64,000 bases of DNA, from the NCBI GenBank assembly GCA_035297265.1, contig DATGZH010000042.1, positions 62,001 to 126,000 of the forward strand, in the 5' to 3' direction. The notes under the pieces were generated by a model, which saw only the letters and a list, made by a program, of their open reading frames with translations, had not been told where the DNA came from and did not search any database. The stretch's first letter is position 1. Every line of letters begins with the position of its first letter. The position numbers and the translations under genes were made by a program. This DNA is from DATGZH01 sp035297265. GTDB lineage: Bacteria; Actinomycetota; Acidimicrobiia; Acidimicrobiales; RAAP-2. Below, piece by piece: positions 25,648-34,456 of this stretch.

Positions 25648-25723
25648 CCTGCGGGGACTTGGCGGACGGACGGCTTCGATCCGGAATGGTTCCAACATCC
25701 CTCTACTCCGAGGGCGGCACAAC

Positions 25724-26551
25724 ATGACGGCCATCGGCGACCGGACGGTGCTGACAACGGGGGCGAACTCGGGTGTGGGTTTGGCGACGGCCTTGCACCT
25801 GGCCCACCTGGGATTCCATTCGGTCGGCTCAGTCCGATCTCGGGCCAAGGCGACACTGGTGGCGAAGGCAGCTGCTAGCGCTGATGTGAAGGTCGAGACG
25901 GCAATACTCGACGTGACTGACGCCGAATGCTGTCAAAGGGTCGTTGACCGGCTTCGTCCATGGGCGTTGGTCAACAACGCAGGGTACTCGGGTGTCGGTG
26001 CGATCGAGGATGTCACGGACGACGAGGTGCGGCGTCAACTTGAGACGATGGTTGTAGCGCCCATGCGACTGGCTCGTATTGCCCTGCCGTACATGCGTGC
26101 CGCTGGCGAGGGGCGCGTGGTCAACCTTTCTTCCATCTTCGGGTTGGCGACCACCCCGTTCAGTGGCTGGTACCAGGCCTCCAAGCATGCCCTCGAAGCC
26201 GCGTCCGACGCGCTGCGGGTCGAGGTTGCGCGCGACGGCATCAAGGTCATCCTGATCGAGCCGGGTGGCGTGAAGACGCACATCTGGGAGGAAGTAGATT
26301 CAGAACTGGCTGGTCGCGCCGACTCGAACTATGAGTCAGGGTACCGTCGGGTCCACGCCTTGCTGGCGCCGTACACGGCCTTGATGACCAGACCCGAAGA
26401 AGTGGCGAGGATCATCGGCAAAGCCCTTACGGCCCGTTCGCCGCGGGCGCGTTATCTCGTCGGCTGGGACGCCCAGGGCATCCTTGCCGCCCAGTCACTT
26501 GTCCCAACCGTTGTCAAGGACCGCATCAGCCGTCTCCTGACCGGATTGTGA
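25724..26551 (+). CDS. Short-chain dehydrogenase/reductase
   Basis: A 275-residue classical SDR. The cofactor motif is TGANSGVG, followed by DVTD, NNAGYSGVG, NLSSIFG and the catalytic WYQASKHALEA (Tyr-x3-Lys), then EPGGVKT. The start ATG at 25724 fits the domain; upstream in-frame codons do not. It likely reduces or oxidises a keto/hydroxy group on a lipid or polyketide-like intermediate made by the condensing enzyme upstream. Confidence 0.9.
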   Translation: MTAIGDRTVLTTGANSGVGLATALHLAHLGFHSVGSVRSRAKATLVAKAAASADVKVETAILDVTDAECCQRVVDRLRPWALVNNAGYSGVGAIEDVTDDEVRRQLETMVVAPMRLARIALPYMRAAGEGRVVNLSSIFGLATTPFSGWYQASKHALEAASDALRVEVARDGIKVILIEPGGVKTHIWEEVDSELAGRADSNYESGYRRVHALLAPYTALMTRPEEVARIIGKALTARSPRARYLVGWDAQGILAAQSLVPTVVKDRISRLLTGL

Positions 26552-26667
26552 CCCCTCTCATTAGCGCGACGGTCGATGACGCAGCCCGGATGCTCGATGC
26601 TGAAGAGTTCGGCATCTCGATTGACCACCTGGAGGACGTCTGGGTGGAATCACCTAGCGCTGGCTGA
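26548..26667 (+). CDS. Possible 39-residue coupled ORF
   Basis: GTG overlaps the SDR stop by 4 bases and the frame runs for 39 codons (RMLDAEEFGISIDHLEDVW). It may be a tiny gene or the start of a lost one. No domain is recognised and support is weak. Confidence 0.2.
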   Translation: MTPLISATVDDAARMLDAEEFGISIDHLEDVWVESPSAG

Positions 26668-26715
26668 ACGGCATGTTATGGGTCAGGAAACCGACCTTGG
26701 CGGCAAGACGGGATG

Positions 26716-27192
26716 TCATAGGCCATTTGTGACCGTTCGATCCAAGATCCCCAGCGTGGCGCGCAGAGCCGAATCGGGCACGATAGGGAATCGTTCCTTG
26801 AGGTCGCCGCTTACCTTCGACCAGTCGTAGTAGGACGTCACACTGGTGCCTCCGTCCTCACCGGCCTCCAGGCGGTACCCATAGAAGTGCGCAACCGGGA
26901 CATCGGGCCCGAGGTCCCACGCGATCTCCTTGTCGCGCTCGAAAACGATGATGTGCACCGTCACGTCGTACTTCCCGAGCGGGATGTCATTGAGCGACTC
27001 GCGGTCCATGTGAATGACGAACGTGTCGCCCACCTTCTCCGCCGGTTCGCCGGTGAAATCCTGTAGCATCCCAGAGGCGTCGATGGCCACATGGCCCGCC
27101 GGGCTACGCAAGACGTCGAAGATCGCGGAGGGCGGCGCCGGGATAGCCCGGGTTACCTCGATGCGGTCCGACAGGAAGACGGTATCGGGCAT
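26716..27192 (-). CDS. SRPBCC-family protein (polyketide cyclase/START-like)
   Basis: A 158-residue lipid-binding-fold protein. It opens with RIEVTRAIPAPPSAIFDVL, the typical first strand-helix, and ends with a long C-terminal helix. GGAG lies 6 bases before the ATG. Proteins of this fold bind hydrophobic ligands or act as cyclases. It converges on the KAS III/SDR pair, so a shared lipid or polyketide role is possible but not shown. Confidence 0.82.
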   Translation of the reverse strand: MPDTVFLSDRIEVTRAIPAPPSAIFDVLRSPAGHVAIDASGMLQDFTGEPAEKVGDTFVIHMDRESLNDIPLGKYDVTVHIIVFERDKEIAWDLGPDVPVAHFYGYRLEAGEDGGTSVTSYYDWSKVSGDLKERFPIVPDSALRATLGILDRTVTNGL

Positions 27193-27398
27193 GTGGGTCT
27201 CCTCATGGACGTGAGTGGGCTAGACGCCACTCTGGAAGTGTTCGGTAGGACGAGCATCGCACCCCGACGCTACGGGCCCGAACACGCTGGACCTTGCCGT
27301 ATGCCGGGCGGCTGACAGTGGATGAGCAACTCAATTGGCTTCTGGTCGCGATTTTCGCCATCGCTATATCCCGCGATCCTGATAGTCATCCCAGCCCG

Positions 27399-28232
27399 CT
27401 ATAGAGCGAGCGCTGCTCGGATCTGACCGAGCCACTCGACGCCTAATTGGCGCCCATTCGGGAACTGATCATCTCGATCCCAGCGCCATGTTGCGACCAT
27501 CGCAAGGACGAGGAGGCGGCACTTACGAAGTAGATCTTGGTCGGCATCCGGATAGTACTCGTCGACCTCTTCGGGCGCATGAGCGACGTCGAACTCGACG
27601 GGTCCCCGGCAACACGTTTCAAGATCAATAAACAGCAGCCCCTCCTGCGTCCTCAGCAAGTTGCCCGGATGCGGCTCGCCGTGCAGTAGCTGCTCCTTGG
27701 GGCTTCGGTTGGCGACTGCGCGCCTCAGCCTGCCAAGCGTCTCGGTCAAAAGCTGTCGGTCTGCGTCGACGAGCTCTGGTGTTTGCGCGGGGTTGCCAAC
27801 CAACCGCTGCGCCTCCGCGACTCGATCCGTAAAGTGCGGCGATGCTACGTCGATCTGCTGCATGCCGGAATGCAGTCGGCTGAGCGCCTGGGCGTACTTA
27901 GGCGCCGCAAGGTCTGGAGAGGCCGCGGCCTCGTAATGGACCCATAGTGTGATAGCGAAGCCGTCACGTACGTAGACACGCGGCTCCACCCGAGGTTCAG
28001 GCGCAGCCACCGGACTGTTGTTTTCCGCGAGTAGCCGAGCAACCTCAAGTTCGATCTCGGCACCTGCCTGATGCGCTACATGCGCGACCCGAGCAACCAC
28101 GTCACACGGAAGCAGGCGGACAGCGAGTCGGTTCGAGTTGTGAAGAACATCGGCCTCATCGACCCTTAGGCCAAGAGCTGAAGCCGCCGCCATCCCAGCA
28201 GCCACCGCACGCGAGACCTCCAACGCTTTCAT
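27399..28232 (-). CDS. Aminoglycoside phosphotransferase-family kinase
   Basis: A 277-residue kinase-like protein. The catalytic loop reads LLHGEPHPGNLL, with Glu in place of the usual Asp of HGD, a variant seen in some actinobacterial members. The metal-binding block is FIDLETCCRGPVEFDV. The ATG at 28232 begins MKALEVSRAVAAG. It ends the second island segment, just left of the short tRNA fragment. The substrate is unknown; it could be an antibiotic or a metabolite. Confidence 0.8.
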   Translation of the reverse strand: MKALEVSRAVAAGMAAASALGLRVDEADVLHNSNRLAVRLLPCDVVARVAHVAHQAGAEIELEVARLLAENNSPVAAPEPRVEPRVYVRDGFAITLWVHYEAAASPDLAAPKYAQALSRLHSGMQQIDVASPHFTDRVAEAQRLVGNPAQTPELVDADRQLLTETLGRLRRAVANRSPKEQLLHGEPHPGNLLRTQEGLLFIDLETCCRGPVEFDVAHAPEEVDEYYPDADQDLLRKCRLLVLAMVATWRWDRDDQFPNGRQLGVEWLGQIRAALAL

Positions 28233-28365
28233 CGTCGGGCGAGCCGGGCCGCGCGAATGGGGACGCCCACAGCTAGAAACTCTAATTGGCACCTGGCAGA
28301 CGCCGAGGGCAATTCCCGAGCACTTCGTCCGATGCGGCGGCCTACCCTGTCGCGTGGCACAGGCC

Positions 28366-28387
28366 GTTCGAGTCCGCTCACCTCCAC
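28366..28387 (+). repeat. Short tRNA-Ala 3' fragment (22 bp)
   Basis: Exact match to 11886-11907 and 22744-22765. The bases just before it (AGGCCGTTCG) match those that precede the anticodon part in the 22.7-kb copy. The fragment therefore looks like that copy after a deletion between two GTTCG repeats. It marks the boundary of the second and third segments. Confidence 0.75.
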
Positions 28388-28470
28388 AACAGTCGTCACA
28401 GCGACTTGCTGGTCCTTCTGCGCCTCGAGCGAAACTCAAAATGTCCACTGCCACTCCGTTCGGAGCGGCA

Positions 28471-28902
28471 TCATGTCTGGGTGACGGTGTCCCAGGCCAC
28501 ACCCTCCGTATCGAGAACACCGGCCAGCAAGCCTTGGGAACCCTTCGGTGAGAGCCAGACGGTGGCCCCAAGATGGAGAGCTGTCGCCACGGCTTCGACA
28601 TTGAGCACGTTGAGCGTCGGGTGGCGCCCGGCCACCTGCACCATAAGTGGGACAACAGCTCGGGGCGCTGCTAGCCCGATGGTCTCTGGGAGCTCGAGCA
28701 TCGAGGCGATGGCTCGTTGTTGCGCTTCCTCCGAAAGCTCTCGAAACGGTCCTGAAAGGTGACCACCTCCGCCGGCCATCGCGGCCCGACATGCCCGGTA
28801 GTACCAGTACGTCGTCGTGAAGAGCTGTACGTGCCTTCTCCGTCGATCCAAACCGACGAGTAACTCCTCGATTAAGAGGCGGTCGTCGAGGACGACGTCC
28901 AC
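28471..28902 (-). CDS. Divergent PIN-like toxin
   Basis: A 143-residue protein beginning MDVVLDDRLLIEELL, with TTTYWYYRACRAAM, then LNVEAVATALHLGATVWLS. The layout fits PIN-domain toxins paired with AbrB-type antitoxins. However, only the N-terminal Asp pair and a Glu (NVEAVATA) stand as possible metal ligands, and the usual C-terminal Asp is not evident. It starts (GTG) directly after the antitoxin stop. It may be active or weakened. Confidence 0.65.
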   Translation of the reverse strand: MDVVLDDRLLIEELLVGLDRRRRHVQLFTTTYWYYRACRAAMAGGGGHLSGPFRELSEEAQQRAIASMLELPETIGLAAPRAVVPLMVQVAGRHPTLNVLNVEAVATALHLGATVWLSPKGSQGLLAGVLDTEGVAWDTVTQT

Positions 28903-29145
28903 CTATTGATCGGCCAGGTCTGGATCGACCAAAGCCTCGAGTCCAGCCTCGTAGCGATCACGGAGGACACGCTTGAGCTCGACCTTTGCCTGGTCGATGC
29001 CACCTGGGAGGATCAATGCCGCCTCACCAAGGTCCACAAATGCAACGTTCCCACCGCCATCGATACCCCAACGATGTCGGAGTTCGGCGGGCAGGCTGGT
29101 TTGCCCACGAGAGGAGACTTTGGCATGCACCACTGCAGAAGCCAT
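28903..29145 (-). CDS. AbrB/MazE-family antitoxin
   Basis: An 80-residue protein with a SpoVT-AbrB swapped-hairpin domain: VHAKVSSRGQTSLPAELRHR, followed by WGIDGGGNVAFVDLGE. The acidic/helical C-terminus would bind the PIN-like toxin. The toxin start abuts its stop. The ATG at 29145 is preceded by TGTTACAATGCACACA on its strand. Confidence 0.82.
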   Translation of the reverse strand: MASAVVHAKVSSRGQTSLPAELRHRWGIDGGGNVAFVDLGEAALILPGGIDQAKVELKRVLRDRYEAGLEALVDPDLADQ

Positions 29146-29221
29146 GTGTGCATTGTAACACGACGAGAAGTACAAGACCTCGTGTCCTGGCCCTGATGTG
29201 GTCGGCGGAAAGAGCTGAGGA

Positions 29222-29304
29222 CGTTGCTGCGCTGTCCGCGATCCATGCGCGAGCGACGGGTACTTGGTGGCACCGACGAGTACCGGGAGGACCGTCAGGA
29301 TGAG
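29222..29304 (+). repeat. Diverged copy of the element-end segment
   Basis: About 83 bases resemble 22583-22668, sharing blocks such as GCGCGAGCGACGGGTACT and GGTGGCACC. No tRNA fragment follows; the ISL3 transposase gene begins 70 bases later, so insertion of the IS may have removed it. Confidence 0.6.
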
Positions 29305-29371
29305 GGGACTTCGGAATTGACGGGGGAAGGACCATCCCCGGCGAGAGGTAGTTCAGCTGTCACCGTGAGTG

Positions 29372-30691
29372 ATGCCACTTCCTCGCAAGCTCCCCGCCAG
29401 CCTCGAGACCGACCCGAAGAAGATGGTGGAGCTGCTGGTCGGCCTGCCCGAGGTCACAGTGCTCGGTGTCGTCGATGAGGAGTTGCTCATCGACCTGCAC
29501 ATCGAGACACGACGAACGCCGGTCGGTTGTCCGGTCTGCGGGGTGCCGGCCGAGCTGAAGGGCTGGCGGGAGGTGGTCCTCGTCGATCTCCAGGTCTTCG
29601 GCAGGCCGACCAGGCTCCACTGGCACAAGCGGCGCTTGCGCTGTGCCGATGGTGACTGTCCGAACGGCAGCTGGACCGAAGAGGATCGCCGCATCGCAGC
29701 TCCCAGGATGAAGCTGACCGATCGGGCCGGACGGTGGGTGACCGAAGCGGTCGGCCGCCAGGTCCGCACAGTGAACGAGGTGGCGACCACCTTGGGCTGT
29801 GACTGGCACACCGTGAACGACGCCGTCCTCGCCTACGGCGGAGCCCTGGTCGAGCACCCGGGCCGCTTCGGCGCCCTCGAGGCGCTCGGCCTCGACGAGG
29901 TGGCCTTCGTGCGCGACGGCCCCTTCCGGGTCACCCAGTTCTCGACCTCGATCGTCGACGTGGCCGCTGGCCAGCTGCTCGACGTCGTCCGCGGTCGGGG
30001 TGGCGCCTAACCGAGGGCCTGGCTCCTCGACCAGGGGGAGGTGTGGCGAGCCGGCGTGCGCTACGCCACCTTGGACCTCTCTGGGACCTACCGGGCGGTC
30101 TTCGACGCCGTCTTGCCCGGCGCCACCCAGGTGGCCGACCCCTTCCATGTCGTGAAGCTGGCCAACGAGCGCCTCGAGGAGTGCCGTCGACGGGTCCAGA
30201 ACGAGACCCTCGGGCACCGCGGCCGCAAGAACGACCCGCTCTTCCGGTGCCGTCGCCTCCTCACGAGGGCAGAAGAGCGGCTCAGCGAGGGCGGACGCGA
30301 CAAGCTCTTGGGACTGCTGCGGGCCGGTGACCCGAAGAACGAGGTGGCGACGGCCTGGCACGCCAAGGAGGCCGTGCGTGAGCTCTACACCCACCACGAC
30401 CAGTCCCTCGCCCTCGAGTGGGTCGACCATCTGAGTGCCGACATGGTCGACCGGGACCAGCCTCCCGAAGTGCGTGCTCTCGGGCGGACCCTCCGGCGCT
30501 GGCGCCTGCCCATCACCGCCTGGCACAGCTGTTCGTTCACCAACGGCCCCACCGAGGCGGTGAACAACCTCATCAAGCGGGTCAAGCGCGTGGCCTTCGG
30601 GTTCTCGAGCTTCACCAACTACCGGATCCGGGCGCTGCTCTATGCCGGCAAGCCCGACTGGTCACTGCTTGGAACGATCACGCCTCGCTGA
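29372..30691 (+). pseudogene. ISL3-family transposase interrupted by an in-frame stop
   Basis: The reading frame encodes an N-terminal zinc ribbon (CPVCGVPAELKGWRE and a later Cys pair), an HTH region (VNEVATTLGCDWHTVNDAV) and a DDE domain. The DDE domain includes GLDEVAF, ATLDLSGTYRAVFD with ADPFHVVKLAN, and NGPTEAVNNLIKRVKR. A TAA at 30008-30010 interrupts it in frame after GRGGA, and the homology continues at once in the same frame. Unless the stop is read through, the transposase is inactive. Terminal inverted repeats were not found by eye. Confidence 0.88.
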
Positions 30692-31039
30692 CCGCAGCCT
30701 GGACGGGGCGGTGACCCGTTCGCAGAACTCGTCGACACCGGCGTCGTGCTCAGCGAAGGCCCCGACGCCGCAGTCCGACGACACGCACCGCCACTGACGT
30801 CGACGCCACGTTGTCTGCGCGACCCTGCCGCCGATCGAGGAGGTGGGCAGCTCCTCGAGCACCGAACCGGCCGCCTCAACTGCCCCTCCACAGCCCGGAC
30901 AACGCACTTCGCCACCTGCCGTCTCAATGAGCAGGTCAAGGCGGTCATCGGTGCCGTGTAGCTCCAGGATGGTGGCGCCTAGGATGCCCATCATCATCGC
31001 CGCCATCCTCTGCGGATCCGACTCCCAGACGGGGTCCAT
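30692..31039 (-). pseudogene. N-terminal fragment of a second ISL3-type transposase
   Basis: A minus-strand frame beginning MDPVWESDPQRMAAMMMGI carries the ISL3 zinc ribbon (VRCPGCGGAVEA, WRCVSSDCGVG) and stops matching where it meets the plus-strand transposase. Only about 110 residues remain. The first IS likely inserted into, or recombined with, this older one. Confidence 0.75.
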
Positions 31040-31096
31040 CCAAACGAGGCTAGTGCCACGTCGGGCAACGTTGGCTCGCTCTCGTATCCTTCGTTC

Positions 31097-31486
31097 GTGA
31101 ACACCGAAGACCTGGAGAGCTTGATCCTGTTCGTCTCCGACCTGGCGGGGGCGAGAGCCTTCTACGTCGATGCGCTCGGTTTACCCGTCCTTTTCGAGGA
31201 TGATATCATCGTCGTGGTTGGGAGTTCCTCGGGACGCGTCGTACTCCATCGCAATGATAGGGGACATGACGAGCGAGGGATCTTCCCGGCGGGAGCTGGT
31301 GTTGGTGGGGCGGCGATTCGTTTCACGGTCGAGGACCCTGATGCTTGCGAGCGCGATGCTGTCGAAAGGGGTCTCACCGTGGTTTGGCCGACGCAAGAGG
31401 CATCGTGGGGCCGGTTCGTGGTCTTGGCCGATCCTGACGGACGCTCCGTGGTGCTCGCCAGGATGAGGCCGATCACCTCCGTCTAG
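31097..31486 (+). CDS. VOC-superfamily protein (glyoxalase/bleomycin-resistance fold)
   Basis: A 129-residue protein with two beta-alpha-beta-beta-beta modules: ESLILFVSDLAGARAFYVDA with LGLPVLFEDD, and AIRFTVEDPDACERDAVERG with VVLADPDGRSVVLAR. Members include glyoxalases, dioxygenases and antibiotic-binding proteins. The reaction cannot be assigned. GTG at 31097 follows the IS remnants, and the gene ends shortly before the last tRNA fragment. Confidence 0.82.
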   Translation: MNTEDLESLILFVSDLAGARAFYVDALGLPVLFEDDIIVVVGSSSGRVVLHRNDRGHDERGIFPAGAGVGGAAIRFTVEDPDACERDAVERGLTVVWPTQEASWGRFVVLADPDGRSVVLARMRPITSV

Positions 31487-31580
31487 ACATTGCAATCGTT
31501 GCCGTTCAGGGCACTGATGTGACCGTTCGTGCACAGGGCGAAGACGGCCTGTCAACCCCCCTTAGATCCGAGGAGCCAGG

Positions 31581-31684
31581 ATGAGCCCTGAACTGGTCGT
31601 GCTGCCAATCGGCCCACTTCACGACCCTCGGGCCGAAGCCGTTCGAAAGGTAGAAGTCGGCGGTTCGGGTCCTCTCACCTCCAC
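31581..31684 (+). repeat. Element-end repeat with diverged tRNA-Ala fragment
   Basis: Bases 31581-31626 copy 22663-22708 with one mismatch. Bases 31640-31684 copy the tRNA part with four mismatches in 45. It is the most distant and most changed of the tRNA fragments and probably the outer boundary of the island. Between 31687 and 31821 I see nothing else. Confidence 0.78.
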
Positions 31685-31821
31685 GAACTCATGAACGCCC
31701 GTCTTTCGCGAACGCGACAGGATGGAGCGTTCTCAGTGCTCAGCAGCCCATCGCTGCGACGAATATTCGACAAGCTTCGGCGAGTCGCGCAAGGAAAGGG
31801 ATGTCACCTGTCGGGCGTGGG

Positions 31822-33429
31822 CTACTTCTTGATGTAGATGCCGGCCAGGTCGGTCTGACACTGGCCGATGGGGGCCTGAACTGTGCCACCGACCCTGGTC
31901 TTGTTGTAACCGATGAGCGAGGGTTGGAAGACCAGCGGGACCTCGGCGCCGAGCGACATGGCGAGGGCACCCGCCTTCTGCATGAACGGACCCTGCTGTT
32001 GGGCTGTCACGTACTGGAGCGCCTGCTTGATGTAGGGGGCGAGCAGTGGATTGGCGGTCCCGAAGTGCTGAGTCAGAAAGCCGATCGGCAGGAATTCGTT
32101 CTCAAAGTTGTTGGCCAGGTCGGGCCCATTCGAGAGCTGCTCGCTGAGGAGGGCGTCGCCCTCGCCCTTGATGTAGACGTCGGTCAGGAGGTCGGCCGGG
32201 TCGACCTGCTGCAGTTTGATCGTGAATCCGGCGGGCTTGGCTTGCTGCTGGATGATCTGGGAGGTTTGGGCGAACGAAGGATCATCGCCCGGAATGACGA
32301 GCGTGAACGAGATCCCCTTAGGAAAGCCAGCGGCCTTCAGCATGGCCTTGGCTTTCGCTGGCTGATAGGTGTACTTGTTGCCCACCGCCTTGTTGTAGCC
32401 AGGGGACCACGACGGGAATGGCTGGTAGGCCGGCTCGCCGAGGCCGTCGTAGACCACCCGGTTGAGGGCATTGCGGTCGACCGCATACTCCAATGCGGCG
32501 CGGACCCTCGAGTTGTTGAAGGGTGCTGCGTTCTGCCGCATCTGCAGGTCGACGTAGTCGTAGGACTTGCCCACCACCGCGGCGAGATCAGGCTGGGCCT
32601 TGACCGCCGCCACCTCGTCCGGCTCGAGCGTCGCCATGTCGATGGCGCCAGACTCGAGCGCCGTGACGACCTGGGGACCGAGCGAAACCTGGACGAAGTC
32701 GACACCGCCGAGCAAGTACTGGCCCTTATGCCAGTACTTGGGGTTGGCGACGAGCGAGATGGAGGACGCCAGCTGATAGCTCTTCAAGACGAATGGCCCG
32801 GCTCCGACCGGCTTGGTGCCGTCCGTACTGATGGTGCTGGGGTCGTAGATCGTCCCGTCGGAGTGGTACATCGCCTGAACGACGTCTCCGGGAATGGGGT
32901 TGGAGAGGTTGAGCACGAGGGTGAGGGGATTCAGCACATCGATCGTCGAGATGGCGGTCAATGTGGTCAGCAGAGGGCTCTGCCGGCTGTACAACAGACT
33001 CGTCTTGATGGCGTTGGCGTCGACCGGATCACCGTTGGAGAACACGACACCTGGCCGGATGTGGAGGGTCACCGTGTTCGGCGTCGTGGACCAGCTCTGG
33101 ATGACGTTCGGGATGAAGGCCTGGTTGGTGATGCGAAGGCCCGAGGCGTAAATGTTCGAGAGGATGGCGAACCCGCAGGGGTTGAAGGATTTTTCGGGAC
33201 TGAAGGTGTTGTCGAATTCACTGTTCAAGTCGATGCCGTACTTGAGGATCCCGTTCGGATTGGCGTCCTTCGGGAGCGAGGCGCCCGCCATCAGGGGCTG
33301 CAGTAGGGACGCACCGACCAACGCGGTGGCGACCACCGCGAGTGCAGCCGGGACCCCACGACGCCGGCCGGCCGGGCGGGACCTCTTGCGACCGACGCTG
33401 CGCCGCCGCTGTAGTCCAGGCATCACCAT
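31822..33429 (-). CDS. Peptide/nickel-type ABC transporter substrate-binding protein (orphan)
   Basis: A 535-residue SBP_bac_5 protein. The N-terminus is very Arg-rich (RRRSVGRKRSRPAGRRRG), followed by a hydrophobic AALAVVATALVGASLL segment and a likely signal-peptidase site near ASLP; there is no lipobox Cys. The mature part shows VVFSNGDPVDANAIK, VGAGPFVLKSY and ALEYAVDRNALNRVVYDGL, all typical. It binds an oligopeptide or similar solute outside the cell. GAGGAA lies 4 bases before the ATG. No permease or ATPase gene is beside it, which is unusual. Confidence 0.88.
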   Translation of the reverse strand: MVMPGLQRRRSVGRKRSRPAGRRRGVPAALAVVATALVGASLLQPLMAGASLPKDANPNGILKYGIDLNSEFDNTFSPEKSFNPCGFAILSNIYASGLRITNQAFIPNVIQSWSTTPNTVTLHIRPGVVFSNGDPVDANAIKTSLLYSRQSPLLTTLTAISTIDVLNPLTLVLNLSNPIPGDVVQAMYHSDGTIYDPSTISTDGTKPVGAGPFVLKSYQLASSISLVANPKYWHKGQYLLGGVDFVQVSLGPQVVTALESGAIDMATLEPDEVAAVKAQPDLAAVVGKSYDYVDLQMRQNAAPFNNSRVRAALEYAVDRNALNRVVYDGLGEPAYQPFPSWSPGYNKAVGNKYTYQPAKAKAMLKAAGFPKGISFTLVIPGDDPSFAQTSQIIQQQAKPAGFTIKLQQVDPADLLTDVYIKGEGDALLSEQLSNGPDLANNFENEFLPIGFLTQHFGTANPLLAPYIKQALQYVTAQQQGPFMQKAGALAMSLGAEVPLVFQPSLIGYNKTRVGGTVQAPIGQCQTDLAGIYIKK

Positions 33430-33717
33430 GAGTTCCTCACCCCCGCTATGGCCCCCCGTCCGCGGTTTGGAGGGCGAACAATCGTGGAGCCTACGCAAGG
33501 AAGTCGCACTCAGCAATGATCTATTCACGGACGATTCGCAGGCTGCTGAGGCAGAGCGCAGTGAGCGAAGCCGGGCGCGAAGTCGGGTCAAGGTCGAGCC
33601 TGGAAGAGCCAGCTGATCACCATGGTGTCCAGGACGACCCCGCCAAGGTATCGGATCGACGTCGCCAGCCACATGACCGTTGCTGTGATGCACGCCGATG
33701 TCGCGGGTCCCGCGCCC

Positions 33718-34050
33718 TTATCCGCCGATGCCCGCAGCCGCGAAGGCTTCGTTGAGCGTCATTGTCGAGGACTCCTCGGAGATGGTCCCCTCGGGCGGCT
33801 CAGCGATTACCTCTCCGAGAGCAGCGAAGAACTCGGTGAAGTGTGGCGTGTGGAAATGTGCGTACAGACCATCGAGGCTTGCCCATTCCTCGACAAAGAT
33901 GAACGTGTTGGGCATCTCGACAGCCTCGTAGACGACGTAGCTCTGGCAGGCGTCCTCGGCGCGCGATGGGGGCGTGACGGCATCGAGCATGGCAAACCAA
34001 CGCTCGCGCGCCTCCGGCTTAATCACGCCACGTGCGTGCAGGATGATCAT
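33718..34050 (-). CDS. Antibiotic biosynthesis monooxygenase (ABM)-fold protein
   Basis: A 110-residue ferredoxin-like-fold protein: MIILHARGVIKPEARERWF, then SYVVYEAVEMPNTFIFVEEW and LYAHFHTPHFTEFFAAL. This is the pattern of cofactor-free monooxygenases and heme-degrading or quinol monooxygenase relatives. GGAGGAG lies 4 bases before the ATG. The upstream and downstream genes give no clue to the substrate. Confidence 0.85.
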   Translation of the reverse strand: MIILHARGVIKPEARERWFAMLDAVTPPSRAEDACQSYVVYEAVEMPNTFIFVEEWASLDGLYAHFHTPHFTEFFAALGEVIAEPPEGTISEESSTMTLNEAFAAAGIGG

Positions 34051-34456
34051 GATGCTCCTCCAATGGGGTCGTCTCGGCAGCGGGACACTACCCGCCGTGG
34101 GATGTTCCGCCTACGGCCCGTGGTAGCCAGGTCGGCATCACCGATCGCCCGTCACCGGCTGGCACGTGTAGGCCTCGCCGATTGGCCGAACCGTCAGGAT
34201 CAGGGACGAGCCGACCGCAAACCTCAGGCCCAAGCGCCATCCGGAACCGAAATCTCCACCAAGAAGGACCCCTCCGCTCCCGGGATCCCGGCATCAGCAC
34301 CTCCCCGGTATTGGCCAGCATCGATGATCCCTAGGTCAAGCGGTCTCTGGATGATCCAATGACCTCGTCGGGACCGTCCGACCGAGGGGTCGGCGGGTCA
34401 CGAAGACCCCGGCTTCGATAGTGGGACGGCTGGCCCCGTCCCGCTACCGTGGCGCC
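34051..34456. other. Intergenic stretch, no gene seen
   Basis: About 400 bases between two small genes that are transcribed apart. Short open frames on the minus strand lack starts, ribosome sites and domain patterns. No RNA gene or repeat was recognised. Confidence 0.5.
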
